Source of the DNA: Labilibaculum sp. DW002
Lineage (GTDB): Bacteria; Bacteroidota; Bacteroidia; Bacteroidales; Marinifilaceae
Assembly: GCF_029029525.1 (NCBI RefSeq)
Contig: NZ_JAKJSC010000001.1
Location: forward strand, 2,144,987 to 2,208,986
Direction of reading: 5' to 3'
DNA length: 64,000 nt
The position numbers and the translations under genes were made by a program. Positions 9,711 through 19,122 of the stretch are shown here, piece by piece; position 1 is the first letter of the stretch; each line of letters begins with the position of its first letter. The notes under the pieces are model-generated. The model had not been told where the DNA came from. It saw only the letters and a program-made list of their open reading frames with translations, and ran no database searches.

Positions 9711-12700
9711 ATGAATAAGTTTCTAAATTTTCTGTTTTCTATGCAAATGATGGGTGTGCTCATCATTCTTTTTGCTTTCTCAATTGGAACCGCAACATTT
9801 ATAGAAAATGATTTTGGAACTCCTGCCGCTCGTGTTCTTGTATATAATGCATGGTGGTTTGAGTTAATGCTATTACTGCTTACAATTAACCTTGTTGTCA
9901 ATATTTTCCGATACAAGCTCTTCAAACGAGAAAAGTGGTCTATATTTTTGTTTCATGCGGCTTTCATAATCATTTTTATAGGTTCTGGTGTTACTCGTTA
10001 TTTTGGTTACGAAGGAAACATGCACATTCGAGAAGGACAATCAACAAACCAGATTACCACAATGGAATCGTATATTGATGTGCAAGTACAAGCCAATGGA
10101 CAATTCAATAGAAAAAGCGAGAAGATTACTGTATCGTCGGTAAAAACAACCGATTATAAGGATGATTTGGAGATCGACAATAAAAACGTAGAGCTCAAAT
10201 TAAAAACATTCATCCCTAATGCAGAATCTACTATTGCTCAGGATATGAACGGTGTTCCAATAATGGAAATGGTTGCTGTTGGAAGTGAAGGAATGTCTGG
10301 AATGCAAAATTTTGCTCTAGAATATCGAGGACAGAAAAACATTGCTGGCAACCTGCTTGCCTTTGGTGGACTACCAAATGATCAAACGGTAGTATTTGAT
10401 TTTACAGATAGTTTAAGAATGATATCTCCTTACCCATTTCATGAAGTGAGTATGATGGGTGGCGAGCCTATTCCGATGCAAGCGAATCTTTGGCATTCAA
10501 TTTCACCAAAGAAATTATATGATTTAAAAGGGACCAAATTTGCAATTAAAAACTTTTTCCCAGCTGCCAAATACAAATACATTCAAGGGGAAAATAAAAA
10601 CGCACCTACCGTATTGGTATTTCATGCAAAAAGTGGCAATGAGCAAAAAGAAATCATTGTAAAAGGTGCTAGTAATTATGTGAGTGCACCGAGTACTGCG
10701 AATATTAATGGCATAGATCTTTCGATTGCATATGGGCCTAAAACACTTGAACTTCCATTTTCTCTTAAATTAAACAAGTTTATCTTAGATAGATATCCAG
10801 GATCTAACAGTCCGTCCTCTTTTGCGAGTGAAGTAACATTGTACGATAATGCAAAGGGAATCGAAAAAGACTACCGTATTTATATGAATAATATTTTAAA
10901 GCACGAAGGTTTTAGATTCTTTCAAGCTTCTTATGACACAGATGAAAAAGGAACTGTTCTTTCGGTAAATCACGACCAGTGGGGAACATTAATCACCTAC
11001 TTTGGCTATTTTGTACTTATGCTAGGAATGACTTGGTCATTAATTAGCCCTTTCACTAGATTCAAAAATTTAGGAAGACAATCCAGAAAAGTAAAAGTAA
11101 TAACTGTATTAGCCGTTATTTTTGCAAGTAGTTTATTTCCTGCTTCGGCCCAAAATCAACAATTACCCGTTGTTCCGTTAAAGCAAGCCCAAGATTTTGG
11201 TAAGCTTTTGGTACAGGATAATGGTGGTCGATTTGAGCCAGTTAATACGATGGCAAGTGAAGTAATCCGAAAAATTACTAAAAAGAATAAATTTCAAGGA
11301 TATACAGCCGAACAAGTATTTCTTAGTATGCTGGTAAATCCTCAAGCTTGGCAAAACATTGCCATGATTAAGGTCGGAAGTTCTAAACTGGCAAAAGAAA
11401 TTGGCATTTCTGGTAAACATGCAAGCTTTAAAAACTTTTTAAATCAACAAGGTCAGTATAAACTATCTGCCAAAGTTCAAGCAGCCTATTCAAAAAAACC
11501 TTCTGAACGATCTGCATACGACAAAGAAATTATTAATGTTGATGAAAGAATCAATATTACCTATATGGTTTTTACTGGCGAATTCCTGAAGATATTCCCA
11601 GATCCTAATGATGTTATGCATGAATGGTATAATCCTACTTCTGAAGTTCAACTTACTGGGGATGATTCATTATTCGTAAAGAAATCTGTTATCATGCTAA
11701 GCCAAGCAATAGTCCAAGGAGATTTTGCAAACGCAGATAACTATATTGCTGGAATTAAAACTTATCAGAATAGATTCGGGCAAAGTATTATCCCTTCTGC
11801 AACAAAACAGAAAACCGAAATATTGTACAACAACATCAATATTTTCAAAAGACTATTCCCATTTTACTTACTAATAGGATTCTTCTTAATCATCTTTTTG
11901 GTAACTCATATCATTAGACCTAGATTCCCAATTAAGTGGGTGGTTCGTATCGCGATGCTTATTCTTGCTATAGGATTTATTTTACAAACAGGTGGCTTAG
12001 CTGCACGATGGTATATTTCAGGCCATGCTCCGTGGAGTAATGGTTTTGAAACCTTAACGTTTATATCGTGGGGTTGTTTACTTGCCGGATTTATTTTTGC
12101 ACGAATATCAAAACTAGCCATTGCTGCGACTGCAATGCTAGCAGGATTGTTCTTATTTGTAGCGCATTTGAGTTGGATGAATCCAGAAGTAACCAATTTG
12201 GTACCTGTTTTGAAGTCATACTGGCTCACCATTCATGTTGCAATTATTACTTCTAGCTATGCATTCCTTGCTTTGGCAACTATTTTAGGAATTATTAATC
12301 TTTGCCTGTATAATTTACAAAACAAGAATAGTCAAGAGCGTATTTCCAGTAAAATATTAGATTTAACTCGCATTAGCGAAATGACCATGACAATTGGCTT
12401 GTACTTCCTAACCATAGGAACTTTCCTTGGTGGTATTTGGGCTAATGAATCATGGGGGCGCTATTGGGGTTGGGACCCAAAAGAAACTTGGGCACTTGTT
12501 AGTATATTGGTGTATAGCTTTGTACTGCACATGCGTTTTATTCCAGGCTTAAAATCTGTTTATGCTTTTAACATTGCTTCTGTATGGGGCTATAGCTCAA
12601 TTTTAATGACCTATTTTGGAGTGAACTACTATCTTGCTGGAATGCATTCATATGCAAAAGGAGATCCTGTACCAATCCCTACATGGGTTTATTATTCGGT

Positions 12701-12782
12701 AGCGATACTATTTGCTTTAAGTATGGTGGCTTATTTCAATTACAAAAAATACAATGCTGTGCCGGAAGAGGTCGAGGCATAA
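9711..12782 (+). CDS. ccsA: Fused cytochrome c synthase CcsBA (ResB-CcsA)
   Basis: System II cytochrome c synthase with both halves on one 1023-residue chain. The ResB half has helices at about 12-35, 44-64 and 80-100, then a long periplasmic part and a helix near 430-450. A second periplasmic insert (about 480-710) carries its own signal-like helix (LAVIFASSLFPASAQ). The CcsA half starts near 720 and contains the WWD motif WGRYWGWDPKETWALV at about 915-930. It is divergent from the nrf operon. The C-terminal codons and the following terminator are duplicated 564 bp downstream. It is likely the general synthase for the many cytochromes c in this organism. Confidence 0.93.
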   Translation: MNKFLNFLFSMQMMGVLIILFAFSIGTATFIENDFGTPAARVLVYNAWWFELMLLLLTINLVVNIFRYKLFKREKWSIFLFHAAFIIIFIGSGVTRYFGYEGNMHIREGQSTNQITTMESYIDVQVQANGQFNRKSEKITVSSVKTTDYKDDLEIDNKNVELKLKTFIPNAESTIAQDMNGVPIMEMVAVGSEGMSGMQNFALEYRGQKNIAGNLLAFGGLPNDQTVVFDFTDSLRMISPYPFHEVSMMGGEPIPMQANLWHSISPKKLYDLKGTKFAIKNFFPAAKYKYIQGENKNAPTVLVFHAKSGNEQKEIIVKGASNYVSAPSTANINGIDLSIAYGPKTLELPFSLKLNKFILDRYPGSNSPSSFASEVTLYDNAKGIEKDYRIYMNNILKHEGFRFFQASYDTDEKGTVLSVNHDQWGTLITYFGYFVLMLGMTWSLISPFTRFKNLGRQSRKVKVITVLAVIFASSLFPASAQNQQLPVVPLKQAQDFGKLLVQDNGGRFEPVNTMASEVIRKITKKNKFQGYTAEQVFLSMLVNPQAWQNIAMIKVGSSKLAKEIGISGKHASFKNFLNQQGQYKLSAKVQAAYSKKPSERSAYDKEIINVDERINITYMVFTGEFLKIFPDPNDVMHEWYNPTSEVQLTGDDSLFVKKSVIMLSQAIVQGDFANADNYIAGIKTYQNRFGQSIIPSATKQKTEILYNNINIFKRLFPFYLLIGFFLIIFLVTHIIRPRFPIKWVVRIAMLILAIGFILQTGGLAARWYISGHAPWSNGFETLTFISWGCLLAGFIFARISKLAIAATAMLAGLFLFVAHLSWMNPEVTNLVPVLKSYWLTIHVAIITSSYAFLALATILGIINLCLYNLQNKNSQERISSKILDLTRISEMTMTIGLYFLTIGTFLGGIWANESWGRYWGWDPKETWALVSILVYSFVLHMRFIPGLKSVYAFNIASVWGYSSILMTYFGVNYYLAGMHSYAKGDPVPIPTWVYYSVAILFALSMVAYFNYKKYNAVPEEVEA

Positions 12783-12807
12783 GCGAAATACATTTTATTC
12801 TTTAAGG

Positions 12808-12836
12808 AGCTTCACTTTTGTGAGGCTCTTTTTTAT
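12808..12836 (+). terminator. Terminator of ccsBA
   Basis: A 9-bp stem (GAGCTTCAC with GTGAGGCTC, one G-U pair) with a TTTT loop, followed by a T run. A near-identical copy lies at 13371-13398. Confidence 0.85.
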
Positions 12837-12939
12837 TCTAATTTAAAATCTATTGTTCTTTCGAATTATTCCCATTGCAGAGGAAGTGCCGACAGTCAAA
12901 GGGAAGATTGTTCTCCAATAAAACAAATTATTTATTTTC

Positions 12940-13122
12940 GCTCAAGCCGCATGGCTTTTACTTTTCTCCTTAAGCCAGACAGGCTATTCTTTTGTCATTA
13001 CCACAAAAGAATCAAAAACGCTAGGCCACAGTTCTTCCTTACCCATAACGGATCAAAGTCTAAACAGAATAATATTGAATCGATATAACTATAGGCCAAT
13101 TCTGATCACTTGTTTTCTCTTT
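12940..13122. repeat. 183-bp intergenic repeat unit, copy 1
   Basis: The unit begins GCTCAAGCCGCATGGC and contains the hairpin-forming block CTTTTGTCATTACCACAAAAG. A second unit starts directly at 13123 but diverges after about 40 bp. The style matches dispersed non-coding repeats found between genes in Bacteroidota. Confidence 0.8.
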
Positions 13123-13370
13123 GCTCAAGCCGCATGGCTTTTACTTTTCTCCTTAAATGAGAAAAGTAAACAAAAGAATCAAGTCAGCCTGATCCTTGTT
13201 TGCTCTACAAACTTAAACCTGTATCACGCCTAACGGCAGGCTGACAAACCACGCTCACATTTTGTCAAAATGAAAAATAAAAATCGACATTGCATGTACC
13301 TTCGATTAAAAAATACAACACCAAACCTCAAGTGATCGAGGCATAAGCGAAATACATTTTATTATTTAAA

Positions 13371-13398
13371 GAGCTTCACTTTTGTGAGGCTCTTTTTT
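13371..13398 (+). terminator. Duplicated orphan terminator
   Basis: Copy of the ccsBA terminator (GAGCTTCAC, TTTT loop, GTGAGGCTC, T run) inside the 564-bp duplication. No gene precedes it. Confidence 0.75.
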
Positions 13399-13507
13399 AT
13401 TCTAAGCTAAAAGCCTATTATTATTTGAAAATCTTCCCTTTGCAGATGAAGCACAGACAAGCCAAGGGGTGATTATTCTCCAATAAAACAAATGATTTAC
13501 ATTCTTT

Positions 13508-13828
13508 GCTCAAGCCTGTCTGGCTTTTGCGTTTGTCTTTAAGCCAGACAGGCTATTCTTTTGTCATTACCACAAAAGAATCAAAAACGCTAGGCCACAG
13601 TTCTTCCTTACCCATAACGGATCAAAGCCTAAACAGAATAATATTGAATCGATATAACTATAGGCCAATTCTGATCACTTGTTTTCTCTTTGCTCAAGCC
13701 GCATGGCTTTTACTTTTGTCTTTAAGCCAGACAGGCTATTCTTTTGTCATTACCACAAAAGAATCAAAAACGCTAGGCCACAGTTCTTCCTTACCCATAA
13801 CGGATCAAAGTCTAAACAGAATAATATT
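13508..13828. repeat. 183/184-bp intergenic repeat unit, copies 2 and 3
   Basis: Two tandem units at 13508 and 13692 (period 184), nearly identical to the unit at 12940. Copy 3 stops at the shared AATATT near 13828, where unrelated sequence begins. Confidence 0.8.
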
Positions 13829-13968
13829 CGCTCGTGCCTCTCTCATGGAATTCTGTTTTTTACGCCTTCTTCTCCTATGGGTGCCAACGTCGAACTGAAT
13901 GCCATATCCTGCCTTTAATCATCGACAATGCATGCATTGGCATAATAGAATAGTTCACGATATAAAAC

Positions 13969-13998
13969 AAAAAAAAGGAAGCATCTCTGCTTCCTTTT
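13969..13998 (-). terminator. Terminator of the cupin gene
   Basis: A perfect 10-bp stem (AAAAGGAAGC with GCTTCCTTTT) with a 6-nt loop; on the minus strand it is followed by a T run. It lies 22 bp past the cupin stop. Confidence 0.8.
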
Positions 13999-14019
13999 CT
14001 ATATTTTAAAAGTATCGGC

Positions 14020-14466
14020 TTAAGCCTTATTCGTTGTAATTACAAATATAATAAGTGGTTCGTCGCTGGTGTTTTGAACCGAATGAAATCCCTCTTTACT
14101 AACAGCAGTAATATTGCCTTTCGTAATTTTCGTTTCTCTAACTTCGCCATCAACACCGGCTTTATCGGAATACATTCCCTCGCCATGCATCACCACATAA
14201 ACTTCTTCCTCGTTACGTGGCCCATGATCATGAAATCCGGCTTGATCATTCTTATTTAAAAAGACCATAAAACAACCAATTCGATTATTAATTAATTCAT
14301 CAACATCGAACATTTGCAGCAAATAAACAACTCCCTCGCCACCATACATTGGCTTACGAGTATCAACACGTACTACCGAACGTTTGTCTTGTCCAAACGG
14401 AACAACATCTAAATCGATGTACTGAGACACTTTTTCTATTACCTGATTGGCTTCGAGTGTTTGCAT
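14020..14466 (-). CDS. Cupin-domain protein
   Basis: 148-residue single-domain cupin. The two cupin motifs are visible: GFHDHGPRNEEEVYVVMHGEG (about 83-103; metal ligands two His and Glu) and, near 124-131, EGFHSVQN with a third His. Such small beta-barrel proteins bind a metal and act as isomerases, dioxygenases or sugar-binding proteins; nothing here fixes the substrate. It starts 5 bp after the stop of the upstream FKBP gene, so the three minus-strand genes 15801-14020 probably form one transcript ending at the terminator at 13969. Confidence 0.8.
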   Translation of the reverse strand: MQTLEANQVIEKVSQYIDLDVVPFGQDKRSVVRVDTRKPMYGGEGVVYLLQMFDVDELINNRIGCFMVFLNKNDQAGFHDHGPRNEEEVYVVMHGEGMYSDKAGVDGEVRETKITKGNITAVSKEGFHSVQNTSDEPLIIFVITTNKA

Positions 14467-14471
14467 ATGTA

Positions 14472-14921
14472 TTATTTTACAGATATCAAATGAATATCGA
14501 AAATCAAAACAGAACCACCTGGAATGCCTCTTGTATCGTAAGGTCCATAGCCTAGGTGTGAAGGAACTAAAAGCTTTCCTTTTCCACCTTCTTTAAAATA
14601 AGTGATGCCTTCGGTCCATCCTTTTATAACTCGCTTCAACGGAAACGAAATACCTCTCTCACTACTCTCGTCGAAAACCTCTCCATTTAAATAAGAACCT
14701 CTGTAGGCTACCTGAACCGTTGATGCACTTGTCGGTTGGGCGCCTTCTCCTGCATTATCAACGGTATAATATAAACCAGACTCACTCTTTGTTGCGTCCA
14801 ATTTATTGATCTTTATATAATTGGTAATTTGTTTCTCATTTATGCTCGCATAATCTTTCTCGGGAGTACTCTTGCACGAAATCATAAAAGCAAACAAAAG
14901 GGCTAATAAGCTATATTTCAT
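14472..14921 (-). CDS. FKBP-type peptidyl-prolyl isomerase lipoprotein, single domain
   Basis: 149 residues. A lipoprotein signal (MKYSLLALLFAFMISC) places it in the outer membrane or periplasm; the lipobox Cys is residue 16. One FKBP domain follows (about 49-149: VAYRGSYLNGEVFDES, WTEGITYFKEGGKGKLLVPSHLGYG, GIPGGSVLIFDIHL), catalysing proline cis-trans isomerisation during envelope protein folding. The signal peptide and first 30 residues are nearly identical to those of the neighbouring two-domain protein, so the pair arose by local duplication. Confidence 0.9.
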   Translation of the reverse strand: MKYSLLALLFAFMISCKSTPEKDYASINEKQITNYIKINKLDATKSESGLYYTVDNAGEGAQPTSASTVQVAYRGSYLNGEVFDESSERGISFPLKRVIKGWTEGITYFKEGGKGKLLVPSHLGYGPYDTRGIPGGSVLIFDIHLISVK

Positions 14922-14964
14922 CTTTTTTAATATTTTAATGATTGCTTAAGCAGATATTGAATTC

Positions 14965-15801
14965 CTATTCGTTAATTGAAATCAGCTTTACATCGAAAAC
15001 AAGAACTGAACCTCCTGGAATACCATTGTAGTAGTAGCTACCATAAGCCAAATGCGCTGGTATGATTAATTTTCCTTCGCCACCTGGTTTAAAATAAGTG
15101 ATTCCTTCTTTCCATCCTGCAATTACACCATCTAAATCAAAATCAACTCCACTTACACCACTTTCATCGAAATCTGTTCCATCAAGAAAATAACCTTTAT
15201 AAGAAACAGTAACATTAGATGTTTCTGTTGGAAATTCTCCAGTTCCTTCTTCATCGATAATGTAATACAAACCAGAATCTGATCTTGTTGCTGTTAAATT
15301 CTCAATTTCCAAATAAGTTAGAATTTCTTCTTCATTTCTTTCCGCAATCATCTCCTCAGAAAACACAGTAATTTCGAAAATTAGTACCGAACCACCAGGA
15401 ACGCCATTGAAATCCTTATTACCATATCCTAAATGAGCTGGAACTAACAACATTCCTTTTCCACCTTCTTTAAAATAAGTCAAGCCTTCTGTCCACCCTG
15501 GAATAACTCCTTGCAAATTAAAGGAAGCTAAATTATCTTCAGTATTGTCAAAAACTACTCCGCTTGTGTAATATCCTTTGTAAGTAACAGCAACATCAGA
15601 TGTATATGTTATCGCAGCTCCAGTTCCTTCTTCTTCAATTACATAATACAAGCCCGATGCAGTTTTAGTTGCAACTAAGCCATTTGCCGCTACATAAGCT
15701 GCAATCTCTTCATCATTTTCTACTCTGTAATCTTTTTCGCTATCCGAACTCGAACACGATACCATAAAGGCAAACACTAAGGCTAATAAGCTATACTTCA
15801 T
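14965..15801 (-). CDS. FKBP-type peptidyl-prolyl isomerase lipoprotein, tandem two-domain
   Basis: 278 residues with lipobox Cys at residue 16 (MKYSLLALVFAFMVSC). Two FKBP domains in series, about 50-148 and 180-278, each with a VTYKGY strand, a WTEG/WKEG-ITYFK block, and PAHLGYG or PAHLAYG followed by GVPGGSVL or GIPGGSVL. Both retain the aromatic pocket pattern. Upstream on the minus strand is a TAnnTTTG -7 box (TATATTTG, 15834-15827), so transcription of this gene, the single-domain FKBP and the cupin may start here. Confidence 0.9.
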   Translation of the reverse strand: MKYSLLALVFAFMVSCSSSDSEKDYRVENDEEIAAYVAANGLVATKTASGLYYVIEEEGTGAAITYTSDVAVTYKGYYTSGVVFDNTEDNLASFNLQGVIPGWTEGLTYFKEGGKGMLLVPAHLGYGNKDFNGVPGGSVLIFEITVFSEEMIAERNEEEILTYLEIENLTATRSDSGLYYIIDEEGTGEFPTETSNVTVSYKGYFLDGTDFDESGVSGVDFDLDGVIAGWKEGITYFKPGGEGKLIIPAHLAYGSYYYNGIPGGSVLVFDVKLISINE

Positions 15802-16154
15802 ATCAATTTGTTTTTTATAAGAACAACAAATATAGTAAAATGTAGGAATGTTGGTTGCTGTGATTGACTTTGCTCTAGTATTTTTTTAATTCTTAGCCTA
15901 GCCCTATCTTTTAATTACCCTTAAAGAGGACTTTACCCAAAAAATTAAAGTAATCTATTACACCGCTACCGCACGATTGTATCGTGTGGTTCTAATTTTT
16001 TTAATAGTATAAAACGCGATAGAATCGCGAACAAATTAATTCTGTGGCAGCATTAAAAAATCATGGTCTAAAATAAGGCAGCCATTATTAAAATAATCAT
16101 AATTTAAGCTACCTTTAAACACATAAACTTCCTGTTGTTTTTAATCGATACTGC
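15802..16154. other. Divergent intergenic region with dispersed repeats
   Basis: 353 bp between the FKBP and histidine kinase genes. It holds one copy of the CTTAAAGAGGACTTTACCC-type element (15919-15957, related to copies near 24100 and 24440) directly followed by a double-hairpin repeat (15964-16032). No gene is seen. Confidence 0.6.
15964..16032. repeat. Double-hairpin dispersed repeat, copy 1
   Basis: About 70 bp with two short hairpins, CACGAT-TGT-ATCGTG and CGCGAT-AGA-ATCGCG, separated by a T-rich linker of about 25 nt. Full copies recur at 18399 and 19206, and partial copies at 23907 and 24265. The layout resembles REP/BIME elements. Confidence 0.75.
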
Positions 16155-18320
16155 ATGCATAAAAATACCTATATTAAAATTTGGCCATTACTTATCTTAT
16201 TCCATTTACTGCTCCTTTCAACAGATGTTTACAGTCAGAACAGTGCAATTACAAGCACCGACAGCTTGCGCACTTTATTGGCTACTAAAACGGGAACAGC
16301 TAAAATTGCCATTCAACTCGACCTGGCCCGTCAGGTTAAATATAAAAACGTTGACGAAGCAAAAAAACTAGCTCATTCGGCATTACACAACGCTACTAAA
16401 GCCAAGGACAACAACCTGATAATGCGCGCTTATTTAGCCCTTGGAGATATCTATCTAAGTATAGACAATTCGCAGTCGGTTGCCTATTTTGAAAGTGCAT
16501 TATTGCTGGAGGAAGCGACTGAATATTCTTGGTACAAAGGAGAAATACTGTACAAAATTGGCGTGAATAAATACAGATTGGGTGAAAATATTGTAGCTCT
16601 TGAGTCGTTTAATGCGGCTATCCAAGCCTGCCGGCAGTCGAAAAATTTCAAGACAATGGGTGCTTCGTACTCTATGATGGGCTCTACTTTTAGAATGAAC
16701 GGGCTGTACGATCGTGCTATTGAGTACATCATAAAAGCAAAACTAAATTATACAAAAGCAAATTTTATTGAAGGGAGTGCATGGTCGGCCTTTTTGCTGG
16801 GGCAGATATACTTTAACTTAAAAGTTCCAGAGATTGCGCTCGATTATACGCAGGAAGCTCTTGCTATTTACCTGAAACAGGCAGCTCTCGATGGCAACCA
16901 GAATGGCGTAGCCATGTGTTACGAGCAGATCGCCTTACTTTATTTAGAATTGGGCAATTTCGAAGAAGCCCGTAAAAACATTGCTTACACGCTAAAAATA
17001 CACACAAACGCTTCCTCTTCCCTAGGCATATCGAATGTGCATAAAAATCTGGGTAAAATAGAATATGCCATGGGTAATTATAAACTGGCAGAAAAGCATT
17101 TAAACCAAGCCGTACAGCTGCAAGAAGCAGGAAACTACCGACGAAGTCTCCCCAGCACTTATGAATACTTGGGTTTAACCCTCTTTAAAAGAGGCCGTGT
17201 AGAGAAAGGGTTCGAAACCATTTACCGAGGGCTAGAACTAGCCATATCAAACAACCAGAAAAAAATTGAGTTAGAAATTTATTCAAGATTGGGCGAGGCG
17301 TATTTAGCAGTAAAAGATTATAAAAATGCCATTCGTTGTAAAAACAAACAAATCGAGATTCAGAGTTTAATTCTTTCGGGTAATGCTTTTATAAAAACAG
17401 AACAGCTGCAAACAATTTACGAAATTGATGAAAAAAACCAGCAGATAGCAGGACTCGAAAAGCAGAATAAAATTAATGCCTTAAATATTAAACAGCAAAA
17501 GACCACTCGCAATGGGATGATTTTAGTGATTATTCTGATCCTTTTAATTGCAACAATCATTTACTATTTTTACTATAAACTGCGCCAGAAAAACTCCGAA
17601 TTACACGAAATAAATGCAGCCAAAGATAAATTTTTTGCAATTATTGGACACGATTTACGCGGTCCTACAGGAACCCTTGCCGCTCTGCTAGAACATCTTA
17701 ATTCCAGCTTCGATAATTTTAGCATGGATGAACTTAAAAAATTGTTATCTATTTTGCATAAATCGGCAGTAAATGTAAGTAAGCTTCTCGAAAACCTGCT
17801 TATATGGGCACAGTCGCAAGTGGGTAAAATAGAATACACACCAACAGTGCTAGTGCTTGACGATGTTTTTCATCATGAACTAAAGAACCTAAAACAATCG
17901 GCCGACAATAAACAAATCGACATCAGGCTAGAATTAAACAAGCCAATTTCGGTACTTGCCGACTTAAACATGCTACAAACCATTGTACGTAACATTATTA
18001 GCAATGCCATTAAGTTTACACAGCGCGATGGTACCATCCTTGTAAAATCGGAGATCAAAAACAAGGATACAGCTCTCGTTCAAATTATTGATAATGGGGT
18101 GGGCATAAAAAAAGAAAACCTCTTAAAAATATTTGAAATAAGCAATACATTTCACACCAAGGGAACCGAAGACGAGCAAAGTACGGGGCTGGGCTTAATT
18201 CTTGTAAAAGATTTTATTGAAAAAAACAAAGGGATTTTATCAATTGAAAGCGAATTTGGCGAAGGAACAACTGTTTCGTTTACCCTTCCCATAAACAATA
18301 CCAATTTCATTTCTAAATAA
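16155..18320 (+). CDS. TPR-containing membrane sensor histidine kinase
   Basis: 721 residues. A signal peptide or first helix (MHKNTYIKIWPLLILFHLLL, cleavage near VYSQ) leads into a periplasmic TPR array (about 40-400) with repeated A-L-A-Y and G-N-Y patterns, a short coiled coil (EKNQQIAGLEKQNKINALN), a transmembrane helix (about 455-475) and a cytoplasmic kinase. The phospho-acceptor is H499 in IIGHDLRGP. The ATPase domain shows the N box NAIKFT (about 617), DNGVGIKKENL and TGLGL. There is no receiver or regulator on the chain or next to it, so the partner response regulator is encoded elsewhere. The alternative ATG at 16135 is in another frame. Confidence 0.92.
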   Translation: MHKNTYIKIWPLLILFHLLLLSTDVYSQNSAITSTDSLRTLLATKTGTAKIAIQLDLARQVKYKNVDEAKKLAHSALHNATKAKDNNLIMRAYLALGDIYLSIDNSQSVAYFESALLLEEATEYSWYKGEILYKIGVNKYRLGENIVALESFNAAIQACRQSKNFKTMGASYSMMGSTFRMNGLYDRAIEYIIKAKLNYTKANFIEGSAWSAFLLGQIYFNLKVPEIALDYTQEALAIYLKQAALDGNQNGVAMCYEQIALLYLELGNFEEARKNIAYTLKIHTNASSSLGISNVHKNLGKIEYAMGNYKLAEKHLNQAVQLQEAGNYRRSLPSTYEYLGLTLFKRGRVEKGFETIYRGLELAISNNQKKIELEIYSRLGEAYLAVKDYKNAIRCKNKQIEIQSLILSGNAFIKTEQLQTIYEIDEKNQQIAGLEKQNKINALNIKQQKTTRNGMILVIILILLIATIIYYFYYKLRQKNSELHEINAAKDKFFAIIGHDLRGPTGTLAALLEHLNSSFDNFSMDELKKLLSILHKSAVNVSKLLENLLIWAQSQVGKIEYTPTVLVLDDVFHHELKNLKQSADNKQIDIRLELNKPISVLADLNMLQTIVRNIISNAIKFTQRDGTILVKSEIKNKDTALVQIIDNGVGIKKENLLKIFEISNTFHTKGTEDEQSTGLGLILVKDFIEKNKGILSIESEFGEGTTVSFTLPINNTNFISK

Positions 18321-18398
18321 GTGATAAGCCATCCTATGCCATAGAAAAATACCTCGATGCCGTTAGCCCCCTACATTTGGCTTTTTAATGGAACCAAG

Positions 18399-18470
18399 GC
18401 TACCGAACGATTGTATCGTGTGGTTGTAACTTTACAATACTTTAGAACGCGATAGAATAGCGCACCAGCG
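18399..18470. repeat. Double-hairpin dispersed repeat, copy 2
   Basis: Same element as at 15964 with changes: CGATTGTATCG in hairpin 1 and one broken pair in hairpin 2 (GAATAGCG). It shares the linker TTGTAACTTTACAATACTTTAG with copy 3, in which GTAACTTTAC itself can fold. Confidence 0.75.
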
Positions 18471-18513
18471 GGGGCACCGCCCTTTAATTTTAACTTTTGT
18501 TGTAGGGCGTTTT

Positions 18514-19092
18514 TTATTCAAAACCAATTGTTTTACCTCTCGCTTCTTTGTCTAATATTATATTTTTAAGTTCTTCATATTTCAAATCATCAATTAAATC
18601 TCTACTCCATAGAAACTCTAGATTATTTAGTTGATTCTCAATAGGTAAATCCTTGTCAATTTTGCTGTATTTGTTAATCATGTATTCTTTAGACTTATCT
18701 AAGATAGTATCTGCAAAGTTACAAATTGTACTTTGGTTACTCTTACGATAATAAAGGACTATGGATGTTGTTGAAAGCGTGTTGATGGTAATTGTTCTTT
18801 TCCGTGTAAATAGTCCCGTTAGCATAAATATAAGGCTTATACAAGATAGAATTGTAAAAATGAATAATGCATCTGCCATATTAAATACAATGCCAATTAT
18901 AAAGATTGTTAGACCCCAAAATATTAGATCTCTATTAATTTCTACTTTAATAGTTTTGCTATGAATGATATTCTCAAGAGGAATATCGTACTCGATGTAT
19001 TTGAACACAGATTTCTGTGAAATTCTAATTTTATTTTTCAGAATAGTCAATTTGTTGCTAGCAAGCAACCTATTTATTTCAATATCTGTCAT
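18514..19092 (-). CDS. Hypothetical membrane protein with C-terminal SHOCT-like helix
   Basis: 192 residues from the ATG at 19092, preferred over 19134 because the sequence before it derives from a repeated remnant. An N-terminal polar domain is followed by two membrane helices (about 56-76 and 80-98), a beta-rich soluble part and a C-terminal helix (IENQLNNLEFLWSRDLIDD) with the look of SHOCT-type oligomerisation helices. No known family is recognised. Very AT-rich, like its neighbours in the accessory zone. The upstream flank carries a 73-bp direct repeat shared with 22132-22204. Confidence 0.55.
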   Translation of the reverse strand: MTDIEINRLLASNKLTILKNKIRISQKSVFKYIEYDIPLENIIHSKTIKVEINRDLIFWGLTIFIIGIVFNMADALFIFTILSCISLIFMLTGLFTRKRTITINTLSTTSIVLYYRKSNQSTICNFADTILDKSKEYMINKYSKIDKDLPIENQLNNLEFLWSRDLIDDLKYEELKNIILDKEARGKTIGFE

Positions 19093-19122
19093 GTCTTTTC
19101 TTAAAAATGCCTTACAACTTCT

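Larger units (their letters stand above)
12773..13909. repeat. Tandem segmental duplication downstream of ccsBA
   Basis: The segment starting with the last codons of ccsBA (CGAGGCATAAGCGAAATAC at 12773) reappears at 13337, an offset of 564 bp. The match continues through the terminator and then the repeat units at 12940 and 13508, with patches that differ. The second copy therefore holds an orphan gene end and terminator with no gene in front. Apparent open frames here (for example 13506-13898) read through the repeats and show no protein-like pattern. Confidence 0.85.

Noticed and set aside
13506-13898. 130-codon plus-strand open frame
   Set aside because: It reads through two copies of the 184-bp non-coding repeat, so its two halves repeat each other; there is no start signal and no protein family.
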